Assembly: GCA_030425715.1 (NCBI GenBank)
Contig: JAUIAA010000135.1
Span: 1 to 6,123 of the forward strand
Length of the DNA stretch: 6,123 nucleotides
Reading direction: 5' to 3'
Origin: Bacteroidia bacterium
GTDB lineage: Bacteria; Bacteroidota; Bacteroidia; Flavobacteriales; Flavobacteriaceae
The notes under the pieces were generated by a model that ran no database searches, was not told where the DNA came from, and saw only the letters and a program-made list of their open reading frames with translations. The position numbers were made by a program, and so were the translations under genes. Each line of letters opens with the position of its first letter. The first letter of the stretch is position 1. Below are positions 1 to 6,123 of the stretch, one piece after another.

Positions 1-2
1 TG

Positions 3-1379
3 GATTATATAATTCCAAAATCGACAGCATTTAAACTATCAGGAACAGGGGATGATTTAGACAATGATCCTATAAGTTTTAATTGGGAGCAAATAGATGA
101 TGGAAATACTTCTGTTCCGCCAAGCAGTACAGATACTGAGGGGCCACTATATCGCTCTTTAGCTCCAACTGAGAATAATAATAGATATTTCCCTGCGCTT
201 AGCACATTATTAAGAGGCGATATTTCTTCTAAATGGGAGGTTACCCCTAGTGTATCACGTGATATAAATTTTAGTTTAACCGTTCGAGATAATAATGTAG
301 AAGCTGGTCAAACTGCGGTAGATGATATGAAAGTTACAGTAAATGACGCTGCCGGACCATTTTTGGTAAGTTCGCAAAATACAGAAGGTTTGGTATGGGA
401 ACTTAATTCTAGCCAAACTATTAATTGGGACGTGGCGGGAACAGATAGCAACGGTATAAATGTATCAAATGTAAATATCTATATGTCTACAGATGGAGGT
501 AAAACTTTTGATACCCCTTTAAAGTTGAATACACCTAATGATGGTTCAGAAGAGGTAACTGCGCCAAATATAGCAGCATTTAAGTGTTTTGTAATGGTAG
601 AGGCGGTAAATAATATTTTCTTTGCAGTCAGTCAAAAAGCATTTTCTGTGGGTGAGTTTGAAGAAATGTGTGAAACAACAGAAGCTAATAATTTGCCCAA
701 AAATATCCCCGACAATAATCCTAGTGGGGTTGTCTCAGAAATTGATATTGCTGCAGACGAAACCATTTCAAAGGTAAATGTAAATGTAGAGGTAGAGCAT
801 ACATGGATTGGCGATTTGACTATTTGGTTGGAAAGCCCTTTTGGAACTAAAATAAAACTAATTGAAAACCAATGCTTTGGTTCAAGTTATCAAAACATGA
901 ATGTAACCTTTACCGATAGTGGTGATGAATTGCTTTGTGATAGTAATGTGCCAGCCATTGCAGGTTTAGTTTTACCATTTCAACCATTGGCAGATTTTGT
1001 TGGTGAATCTAGTCTAGGTACTTGGAGGTTGAGAGTAGTAGATGATTCTAATCAAGATGTTGGTACTTTAGTAAACTGGAGTATAGAGTTATGTACAGCA
1101 ATGCCAAAATTAGGTGTAGATGAACAGGAGTTAGAAAATTTAATGATTTATCCAAATCCTTCCAATGGCGTTTTTGAGGTTTCTTTTAGGTTAGAAGATG
1201 AACGAGTAGAAATAAACTTGTTTGATATTTTAGGTAGAAGAGTAAAACATAAAAGTTTTGTAAGCCATGCATTTAAGTTTAATGAAAATATTGATTTTCA
1301 AGGAGTGGCTTCTGGGTTGTATATACTGCAAATTAAGAATGGGAATAAAATTAGTGCCAAAAAAGTCCAAATCAAATAA
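3..1379 (+). CDS. Reprolysin-like (M12B-type) metalloprotease, C-terminal part, with P-domain and T9SS type A sorting domain (5'-partial)
   Basis: The frame is open from the window edge, so this is the last 458 codons of a longer gene; the ATG at 327 is internal. The visible start (DYIIPKSTAFKLSGTGDD..., then PALSTLLRGDISSKWEV) resembles the region after the catalytic domain in Bacteroidota reprolysin-like zinc proteases. The HExxH zinc site would lie upstream and is not seen. Next comes an Ig-like module (about 360-580; motifs INWDVAGT and VNIYMSTDGGKTF). A proprotein-convertase P-domain follows (about 690-1097; HTWIGDLTIWLESP at 798, LGTWRLRVVDD, then NWSIELC). The end (1143-1379) is a type A sorting domain: IYPNPSNG, LFDILGRRV, GLYILQI and a final KKVQIK. 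Such a domain directs export through the outer membrane by T9SS and is normally cleaved off. The protein is therefore probably a secreted or surface protease; its substrate is unknown. The protease assignment rests on recalled family resemblance. The P-domain and sorting domain are clear. Confidence 0.85.
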   Translation, partial: DYIIPKSTAFKLSGTGDDLDNDPISFNWEQIDDGNTSVPPSSTDTEGPLYRSLAPTENNNRYFPALSTLLRGDISSKWEVTPSVSRDINFSLTVRDNNVEAGQTAVDDMKVTVNDAAGPFLVSSQNTEGLVWELNSSQTINWDVAGTDSNGINVSNVNIYMSTDGGKTFDTPLKLNTPNDGSEEVTAPNIAAFKCFVMVEAVNNIFFAVSQKAFSVGEFEEMCETTEANNLPKNIPDNNPSGVVSEIDIAADETISKVNVNVEVEHTWIGDLTIWLESPFGTKIKLIENQCFGSSYQNMNVTFTDSGDELLCDSNVPAIAGLVLPFQPLADFVGESSLGTWRLRVVDDSNQDVGTLVNWSIELCTAMPKLGVDEQELENLMIYPNPSNGVFEVSFRLEDERVEINLFDILGRRVKHKSFVSHAFKFNENIDFQGVASGLYILQIKNGNKISAKKVQIK

Positions 1380-1391
1380 ATGTATTATTCT

Positions 1392-1429
1392 CAAAATATA
1401 TATTGATAAATAATGTTTTGATATTTTTT
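1392..1429 (+). terminator. Weak possible terminator after the metalloprotease gene
   Basis: Twelve bases past the stop codon, CAAAA (1392-1396) can pair with TTTTG (1416-1420), extended by three weak pairs, one of them G-U. The loop is about 15 bases, and a run of six T follows at 1424-1429. The stem is almost all A-T and the loop is long, so this is marginal. The rest of the 1380-1500 gap is AT-rich; I found no gene in it and no convincing promoter match, although the receptor gene's promoter should lie there. Confidence 0.2.
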
Positions 1430-1500
1430 CAACAATTTTTCTGAGTAGTTTAAAAAATATTGTATTTTAACCCAAACTTAAAAAACTCAATTTTTTTATT

Positions 1501-4311
1501 ATGAAGAAACTATTAATTGCTATGGTTATGCTTTTTTTTGGAGCGAACTTAATGGCACAAACTACAGTAACAGGAACTGTTACGGATGCAAATACCAATG
1601 AACCTCTGCCAGGAGTAAACATAAAAGTAGTTGGTAAACTTGTGGGTACTTCAACCGATTTTGATGGTAATTTTACTTTAGAAGTAAATGAAAACTTACC
1701 ATTTAGTTTAGAGGTATCGTTTGTGGGTTACACAAATACTACAGTTCAAGTTACAGAAAACAACCAAGTATTAAATATTGCTATTACAGAAAATGCTACC
1801 TCTTTAGATGAGGTTGTTGTTTCAGCTTCTAGAACTCCTGAAAGTATTAGAGAATCTCCCGTGTCTATTGAAAGAATGGATGTTCGAGATATCCAAAATA
1901 CACCAGCACCATCATTTTATGACGGATTAGAGAATTTGAAAGGAGTGCAATTAAATACCAATAGTTTAACATTTAAATCGGTTAATACTAGAGGTTTTGC
2001 AACTTTTTCAAATACAAGATTTGTGCAGTTAGTAGATGGTATGGATAGTGCAGCTCCAGCTTTGAATTTTGTAATGGGTAATTTAACAGGTTTAAGTGAA
2101 TTGGATGTCCAGAGTATTGAATTAATACCCGGAGCATCCTCTGCATTATACGGTGCAAATGCATTTAATGGCTTAATATTTATGACCAGTAAAAATCCTT
2201 TTGATTACCAAGGTGCAAGTGCTTATGTAAAAGGGGGGATGACTGTTCAAGATGCGGCTGGAGACAATGGATTTATTGATTGGGGTATGCGTTTTGCACA
2301 TGCTTTTAGTGATAAATTTGCAGCAAAAGTGTCTTTTTCAATGTTAAAAGGAACAGACTGGATTGCTGAAGATTACACAGATGAGAATGTTCCAGGGAGA
2401 ACAAGGCTTGATCCAGGATATGATGGGTTAAACGTTTATGGTGATGAAGTGGGAACTCAGTTAGACTTTGATGTGTTAGCAGGTTTACCAATTGGCACCT
2501 TAGGTAGTGAATTTGTGACTAGAACTGGTTACGACGATAGAGATTTAGTCAATTACGATGCCCAAAGTGTAAAAGCAGATGTAGCTTTTCATTATCGTCC
2601 AACAGGAGGAGATTTAGAACTGATCCTTAACGGTAAAGTAGGTCAAGGAACTACTGTTTATCAAGGTTCTAATAGATACTCTTTAGAAAATTTTAAAATG
2701 AATATGGCAAAATTTGAGATTAGAAACTCAGATTTTTATGCTAGAGTTTACCGTGTAGAAGATAAGGCTGGAAACTCTATGGATTCGCGTTTTGCGGGTA
2801 TCAATATCAACAGACGCTGGAAAGGAGATCAACAATGGTTTGGTGAGTATGCGCAAACCTATATTGGTGCACGTTTAGGAATGATTCCGGGATTGCCAGC
2901 ATTAGGAGAAGATGAAGCACACCAATTGGCAAGACAGCAAGCACAGATTGGTAGGTTTGAACCAGGTACTGAGGAATTTAATATTGCCAAAGAAGATGTA
3001 GTAAATGACCCAGATTTTAATACAGGCGCAAAGTTCTCAGACAATTCTAAAATGTACCAAGCAGAAGGAAACTATAATTTTAAGAGGTTGATTAATGATT
3101 GGGCCGATTTACAAGTTGGTGGACAATGGAGAAAATATGAATTGGTTTCTGATGGTTCTATTTTTACAGATACAGATGGAAAACCTATTGATTACTCTGA
3201 ATACGGTATTTACGGTCAGTTGAGTAAAAAATTAATGGACGAAAGATTGAAATTAACAGGGTCTATTCGTTATGATAAAAATCAAAATTTTGATGGTAAT
3301 TTTTCTCCAAGAGTTTCAGCAGTATATTCTGCAGGAGCGAAAAGGAATCATAACTTTAGAGCTTCTTATCAAACAGGATTTAGAAACCCAACTACGCAAG
3401 ATTTATACATTGGTTTAGATGTTGGAAATGCAATTTTGGTTGGATCAGCTCCAGATAACTTAGATAGGTATTTCTCTCGCCCACAATTATTAAGTACCAA
3501 TGGGCAAGCTTTAGGTTTTGGTACTGATGTAGTTTTACCAGGTAGAGATGCATACGACAATGCATTTACGGTTGCATCAGTTCAGAAATTTTCTGTTACA
3601 CAAAACCCTGCAGATTTGGAGCAATCAGAGGTGAATTATGTGCAACCTGAAAAAATCGCATCCTATGAATTAGGATATAGAGGTAGTGTTGGAAAACTTT
3701 CATTTGATATAAGTGGATACTATAATAGCTATGATGATTTTATCGCAACTAAAAACGTATTGGTTCCGTACTATGGAAATGTAAATCTATCAGATGTGCA
3801 TCCTGTCCTAGGAATTCCTAATGCTATACTTGCGGTAGCGAATAGAGATTTTAAACCATTTCAGGTGTATACCAACTCTAATGCCGATATAACTTCCTAT
3901 GGATTTTTGGTGGGAGTTTCTACAAAAGTTTTTGAGAAATTTACTTTAGGAGTAAACTATACCTATTCAAATTTTGATTTTGATGAAAATTCAGACCCAG
4001 ATTTTGAACCTGGATTTAACACCCCAGAGAATAGTTTTAAAGCATCATTTGGAAGCCAAGAACTTTTCAAAAATTTTGGATTTAATATTACCTATAGATG
4101 GCAAGATGAGTATTTATGGCAGTCTAGTTTTGCAGATGGTATGATTGATTCTTTTTCTGTTATCGATGCACAAATTAGTTATGGTGTACCTAGTATCAAA
4201 TCTGTATTTAAATTGGGAGGCGCTAATTTAGGTGGTACCGAATATACCCAAGCAGTGGGTACAGGATATATTGGTTCTCAATACTATTTATCTTGGGTAA
4301 TTAACCCGTAG
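1501..4311 (+). CDS. TonB-dependent outer-membrane receptor with CarboxypepD_reg-like N-terminal domain
   Basis: This is a complete 936-residue protein. The ATG at 1501 starts a classical signal peptide: MKK, a hydrophobic core, and likely cleavage after NLMA at residue 19. Residues about 21-107 form a CarboxypepD_reg-like beta-sandwich (VTGTVTDANTNEPLPGVN, STDFDGNFTL, VSFVGYTN). LDEVVVSASRT (102-112) marks the passage to the plug, about 112-232, with VNTRGFA, VQLVDGMDS, IELIPGASSALYGANAFNG and MTSKNP. The remainder is the beta-barrel, with alternating strands and aromatic strand ends, finishing YYLSWVINP. The family imports siderophores, heme, glycans or peptides across the outer membrane using TonB-ExbBD energy. 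No SusD-like lipoprotein follows, which argues against a SusCD glycan pair; the substrate cannot be read from sequence. The start has no Shine-Dalgarno sequence, only an A/T-rich leader, as is usual in this phylum. Expression probably ends at the terminator at 4336-4371. TAG is backed by an in-frame TAA at 4318. Confidence 0.95.
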   Translation: MKKLLIAMVMLFFGANLMAQTTVTGTVTDANTNEPLPGVNIKVVGKLVGTSTDFDGNFTLEVNENLPFSLEVSFVGYTNTTVQVTENNQVLNIAITENATSLDEVVVSASRTPESIRESPVSIERMDVRDIQNTPAPSFYDGLENLKGVQLNTNSLTFKSVNTRGFATFSNTRFVQLVDGMDSAAPALNFVMGNLTGLSELDVQSIELIPGASSALYGANAFNGLIFMTSKNPFDYQGASAYVKGGMTVQDAAGDNGFIDWGMRFAHAFSDKFAAKVSFSMLKGTDWIAEDYTDENVPGRTRLDPGYDGLNVYGDEVGTQLDFDVLAGLPIGTLGSEFVTRTGYDDRDLVNYDAQSVKADVAFHYRPTGGDLELILNGKVGQGTTVYQGSNRYSLENFKMNMAKFEIRNSDFYARVYRVEDKAGNSMDSRFAGININRRWKGDQQWFGEYAQTYIGARLGMIPGLPALGEDEAHQLARQQAQIGRFEPGTEEFNIAKEDVVNDPDFNTGAKFSDNSKMYQAEGNYNFKRLINDWADLQVGGQWRKYELVSDGSIFTDTDGKPIDYSEYGIYGQLSKKLMDERLKLTGSIRYDKNQNFDGNFSPRVSAVYSAGAKRNHNFRASYQTGFRNPTTQDLYIGLDVGNAILVGSAPDNLDRYFSRPQLLSTNGQALGFGTDVVLPGRDAYDNAFTVASVQKFSVTQNPADLEQSEVNYVQPEKIASYELGYRGSVGKLSFDISGYYNSYDDFIATKNVLVPYYGNVNLSDVHPVLGIPNAILAVANRDFKPFQVYTNSNADITSYGFLVGVSTKVFEKFTLGVNYTYSNFDFDENSDPDFEPGFNTPENSFKASFGSQELFKNFGFNITYRWQDEYLWQSSFADGMIDSFSVIDAQISYGVPSIKSVFKLGGANLGGTEYTQAVGTGYIGSQYYLSWVINP

Positions 4312-4335
4312 TTAAGCTAAAATATTAAAATTTTC

Positions 4336-4371
4336 AGACCTCTTTAAAATTTTTTAAAGAGGTTTTTTTTT
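4336..4371 (+). terminator. Strong intrinsic terminator after the TonB-dependent receptor
   Basis: ACCTCTTTAAA (4338-4348) pairs perfectly with TTTAAAGAGGT (4353-4363), an 11-bp stem with a four-base ATTT loop. A further A-T pair could form inside the loop. It is followed directly by an unbroken run of T (4363-4371). It sits 24 bases after the receptor stop codon and separates the receptor from the peroxidase unit, so the peroxidase gene must have its own promoter within the next ~50 bases or depend on read-through. Confidence 0.93.
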
Positions 4372-4382
4372 ATATATATTTA

Positions 4383-4393
4383 CAAACCGTTTG
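4383..4393. promoter_or_regulatory. Small inverted repeat upstream of the peroxidase gene, possible operator
   Basis: CAAAC (4383-4387) and GTTTG (4389-4393) form a perfect 5+5 inverted repeat around one base, in the short gap between the terminator and the peroxidase start. Its right arm contains a TTG, and TAATTTCG at 4406-4413 matches five of the six fixed bases of the Bacteroidota -7 element TAnnTTTG. The spacing of 12 is too short for the usual 17-23. A repeat this short has roughly a one in ten chance of arising in a gap of this size. Confidence 0.2.
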
Positions 4394-4418
4394 GTCAATA
4401 TTTTTTAATTTCGAAAGA

Positions 4419-5615
4419 ATGAAGAAGGCATTAGTTGTTTTTATTGTTATCATTAGCACTTTAGTATCATGTCGTAATTCAGAAGTTCAAAAAAAAGATT
4501 ATACCAAACTAGAAGTTTCTAAAATTCAATTGAGCGAGAATTGCCCTCCAGGATTTATGAAAGACGAAAATAATAATTGTGTTGCACGTAATATGTATAT
4601 GCAATACAAGCCTGAAAATGATGCAGGAGTGGGAGGATTAAAAACAGCTCTGCCAAAAATAAGAGATGGTTTTAGTCCGCAACAAATTGATTTAGGAAGG
4701 TACTTGTTTTTTGATCCCGTCTTATCGGCCGATGGAAAAATATCTTGTGCATCTTGTCATGATCCCAATCAAGGGTTTAGCGACGGACAGGCTACAGGCA
4801 CTGGAATTTATGATACAAAGCTAAAAAGGGCCACCCCTAGTTTATGGAATGTTGCTTATTTTAAAAAGTTTTTTTGGGATGCAAGAGCGGAGACACTAGA
4901 AGAACAATTAAAAGGACCTTTATTTGCGAAAGACGAAATGGGTTCAACTCCTGAATTGCTTTTGAAAACCATAAATAATTTACCTGAATACAGACGATTG
5001 TTTGCACAAGCATACCCAAATAGAAATGCGAATGACAGCATCAGTATAAATGAAATATATACGTCAATTGCTGCATTTGAAGCATCTCTCATTTCATTAA
5101 ACAGTAGGTATGACCAATATGCACATGGCTACCATAAAGCATTAAACCAAAAAGAAATTGAAGGTTTAAATGTATTTCGTTCCTTTGTAGCTCGTTGTGC
5201 AGAATGCCATACACCGCCTTTATTTTCTAACCAACAAGTTGCAGTAATTGGTACCCCAGAGCCTGATGGTTTGCCTTTAGATCCTGGAGCAGAAATTCCG
5301 TTTCACGACAAAACAAGAAGAGGAGGTTTTAAAGTACCGAGTTTGCGTAACATTGCATTAACTGCGCCGTATATGCACTCTGGAAGATTTAAAACACTAA
5401 GAGAAGCGGTTGAGTTTTATACCAAAGGTAGAGGACATGCAGTGCCGAAAGGAGAAAATTTATATTTGCATTGGCATATTTGGGAACCAGATTTATCGGA
5501 TTATGAACTGGATAGATTGGTTGATTTTTTAAAAACACTTACCGATGAGTCGTTCAAACCAAAAGTGCCAGAAGTTTTACCTTCTGAAGTAATATTAAAA
5601 ACTAAAGAATCTTAA
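4419..5615 (+). CDS. Di-heme cytochrome c peroxidase (CcpA/MauG family), periplasmic lipoprotein
   Basis: This 398-residue protein starts with a lipoprotein signal whose lipobox is LVSC (Cys18). The following residues, RNSEVQ, lack the acidic surface-export signal known in some Flavobacteria, so the protein is probably anchored facing the periplasm. Two c-type heme sites are present: CASCH (110-114) and CAECH (260-264). Other family marks are LGRYLFFDP, GFSDG, TPSLWNVAYFKKFFWDARAETLEEQ, GPLFAKDEMG (Glu173, matching the active-site Glu region), PSLRNIALTAPYMHSG (Met319, the expected axial ligand of the electron-transfer heme) and LVDFLKTL. Family members reduce hydrogen peroxide with electrons from small cytochromes, or as MauG types oxidise a partner protein; which applies here is not shown. 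Between heme 1 and Trp143 there is no histidine, where classical CcpA has its removable distal His. An N-terminal stretch has a Cys pair (Cys42, Cys54). The ATG at 4419 is chosen because it gives the lipoprotein signal. The beta-helix gene follows after nine bases. Confidence 0.93.
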   Translation: MKKALVVFIVIISTLVSCRNSEVQKKDYTKLEVSKIQLSENCPPGFMKDENNNCVARNMYMQYKPENDAGVGGLKTALPKIRDGFSPQQIDLGRYLFFDPVLSADGKISCASCHDPNQGFSDGQATGTGIYDTKLKRATPSLWNVAYFKKFFWDARAETLEEQLKGPLFAKDEMGSTPELLLKTINNLPEYRRLFAQAYPNRNANDSISINEIYTSIAAFEASLISLNSRYDQYAHGYHKALNQKEIEGLNVFRSFVARCAECHTPPLFSNQQVAVIGTPEPDGLPLDPGAEIPFHDKTRRGGFKVPSLRNIALTAPYMHSGRFKTLREAVEFYTKGRGHAVPKGENLYLHWHIWEPDLSDYELDRLVDFLKTLTDESFKPKVPEVLPSEVILKTKES

Positions 5616-5624
5616 ACATAAATT

Positions 5625-6059
5625 ATGGGAAACACAAAAAAATACTCTATTGTCAAAAAAATATTATATACGCTACTAATTCTAGTAATCGGTATTGCAA
5701 TAGGGTATAAATTTTTTGGTACAAAAAGCAGTAGCACACCAATATTACAAAACACAAACTTATATAGAGGAGTGACAAGCTCTAACCCATCAGATTCTAC
5801 TAAAGTTTCAGAACCTCAGGAATTTACAGGTAAAATATTTGAAGTAAAAGATGGAGATCTAATTCAGGATGCGGTAAAAAAAGCAAAACCCGGTGATTTG
5901 ATTCGGGTGTATCCAGGTACTTACTCCGAAACCATATATGTAGATAAAGATAATTTAACCTTTCAAGGCGTAATTGAAGAGGGAGAGTGGCCGGTTTTGG
6001 ACGGTAAAAAAGAATTGAATGATGCTTTTTTATATTCTGGTAATAAGGAAACTAAATAG
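5625..6059 (+). CDS. Membrane-anchored right-handed parallel beta-helix protein, apparently truncated at the 3' end
   Basis: The 144-residue frame begins nine bases after the peroxidase stop, so the two probably share a transcript. Residues 1-12 are Lys-rich, and about 13-31 (ILYTLLILVIGIAIGYKFF) form one transmembrane segment or signal anchor, placing the rest in the periplasm. A polar Ser/Thr-rich linker runs to about 66. Residues 70-140 look like the opening of a NosD/pectin-lyase-like beta-helix: FEVKDGDLIQDAVKKAKPGD, IRVYPGTYSETIYVDKDN, LTFQG, WPVLDG, NDAFLYSGN. Such domains normally run on for hundreds of residues with repeated turns, but here a TAG follows four codons after SGN. The DNA beyond codes, on the other strand, for an unrelated protein. 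I infer loss of the 3' part by rearrangement or misassembly rather than a natural short form. The function is unknown; similar folds bind or cleave polysaccharides or serve as maturation factors. There is no clear ribosome binding site. Confidence 0.8.
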   Translation: MGNTKKYSIVKKILYTLLILVIGIAIGYKFFGTKSSSTPILQNTNLYRGVTSSNPSDSTKVSEPQEFTGKIFEVKDGDLIQDAVKKAKPGDLIRVYPGTYSETIYVDKDNLTFQGVIEEGEWPVLDGKKELNDAFLYSGNKETK

Positions 6060-6123
6060 TCGATGGTTTCCTGCAATGGTTTTTCGCTCTTTCCTCCAGC
6101 TGCATTGGTATGTCCCCCACCAT
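5963..6123 (-). CDS. DHH/DHHA1 family phosphoesterase (NrnA-like), C-terminal end only, with an altered tail
   Basis: Reading leftward from the window edge (first full codon 6121-6119), the minus strand gives GGGHTNAAGGKSEKPLQETI and then DYLVSLLPEYKK, down to about 6026. GGGHxNAAGG is the substrate-binding signature of the DHHA1 domain in NrnA-type enzymes, which degrade short oligoribonucleotides and dephosphorylate pAp in the cytoplasm. The following amphipathic helix ending LLPEYKK is the usual C-terminus. Family members normally stop within a few residues of that helix. Here the frame continues about 19 residues (ASFNSFLPSKTGHSPSSITP) antisense to the beta-helix gene, to a TGA at 5965-5963. 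I take that tail as not native. The gene's start, the DHH motif and the catalytic residues lie beyond the window. The call rests on about 30 recognisable residues. AlaRS and RecJ also carry DHHA1 domains, but their motifs differ. Confidence 0.72.
   Translation of the reverse strand, partial: GGGHTNAAGGKSEKPLQETIDYLVSLLPEYKKASFNSFLPSKTGHSPSSITP

Noticed and set aside
5..205. Minus-strand open frame opposite the metalloprotease
   Set aside because: It lies wholly antisense to convincing coding sequence and resembles no known protein.
327..329. ATG at 327 as the start of a 350-residue protein
   Set aside because: The same frame is open without a stop back to position 3 and encodes family-like sequence, so this Met is internal to a gene that begins outside the window.
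1405..1470. Promoter for the receptor gene (TTG plus TAnnTTTG type)
   Set aside because: Partial -7 matches occur at TAGTTTAA (1446) and TATTTTAA (1463), but no TTG sits at the right spacing. In such AT-rich DNA these matches are not informative.
2306..3560. Three minus-strand open frames of 61-63 residues (2306-2491, 2859-3044, 3369-3560)
   Set aside because: All are antisense to the beta-barrel of the receptor, with no recognisable domain and no leader; they are shadows of the real gene.
4375..4413. Promoter for the peroxidase gene
   Set aside because: TATATTTA (4375) and TAATTTCG (4406) each match the -7 consensus at five of six fixed bases, but neither has a TTG at 17-23 bases upstream. 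A promoter must be nearby, but its position cannot be fixed.
4856..5092. Minus-strand 78-residue open frame with a hydrophobic stretch
   Set aside because: It is antisense to conserved peroxidase sequence between the two heme motifs. The hydrophobic residues follow from the complementary strand's codon pattern.
5625..6059. The 144-residue beta-helix frame as a natural short protein
   Set aside because: The fold is cut off in the middle of a turn, and the adjoining DNA belongs to an unrelated minus-strand gene, so truncation is the better reading.

Overview
The window looks like chromosomal DNA from a Bacteroidota member, most likely of the class Flavobacteriia. The DNA is AT-rich. One protein carries a C-terminal sorting domain of the type IX secretion system (T9SS). 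A TonB-dependent receptor has the N-terminal CarboxypepD_reg-like domain typical of this phylum. Start codons lack clear Shine-Dalgarno sequences and sit in A/T-rich leaders. No species assignment is attempted.

Layout, left to right: (1) The 3' part of a secreted reprolysin-like (M12B-type) metalloprotease occupies positions 3-1379. Its catalytic part lies upstream of the window; the visible part has Ig/PKD-like modules, a P-domain and a T9SS type A sorting domain. (2) After a 121-nt AT-rich gap comes a complete 936-residue TonB-dependent outer-membrane receptor (1501-4311), with no SusD partner beside it. It ends at a strong intrinsic terminator (4336-4371). (3) A second unit starts at 4419 with a lipoprotein di-heme cytochrome c peroxidase of the CcpA/MauG family. 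Nine bases later comes a membrane-anchored protein that begins a right-handed parallel beta-helix domain (5625-6059). The two are probably co-transcribed and both face the periplasm. (4) On the minus strand at the right edge (5963-6123) is the C-terminal end of a DHH/DHHA1 family phosphoesterase (NrnA-like).

The most notable point is the right end. The beta-helix gene stops after about one and a half strands of its fold. The minus-strand phosphoesterase gene appears to lose its own C-terminus in the same few dozen bases and then reads on antisense into the beta-helix gene. Two genes broken at one point suggest a novel DNA junction: either a real deletion or inversion, or an assembly chimera joined through a short shared sequence around 6026-6044. 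Functionally, the left half concerns secretion and outer-membrane uptake, and the right half concerns periplasmic heme-based redox chemistry. The terminator argues that they are separate transcription units.

No RNA genes, CRISPR arrays, insertion sequences or phage genes were seen. The window does not show a clearly new biological system. The best leads are the peroxidase/beta-helix pair and the double-truncation junction.
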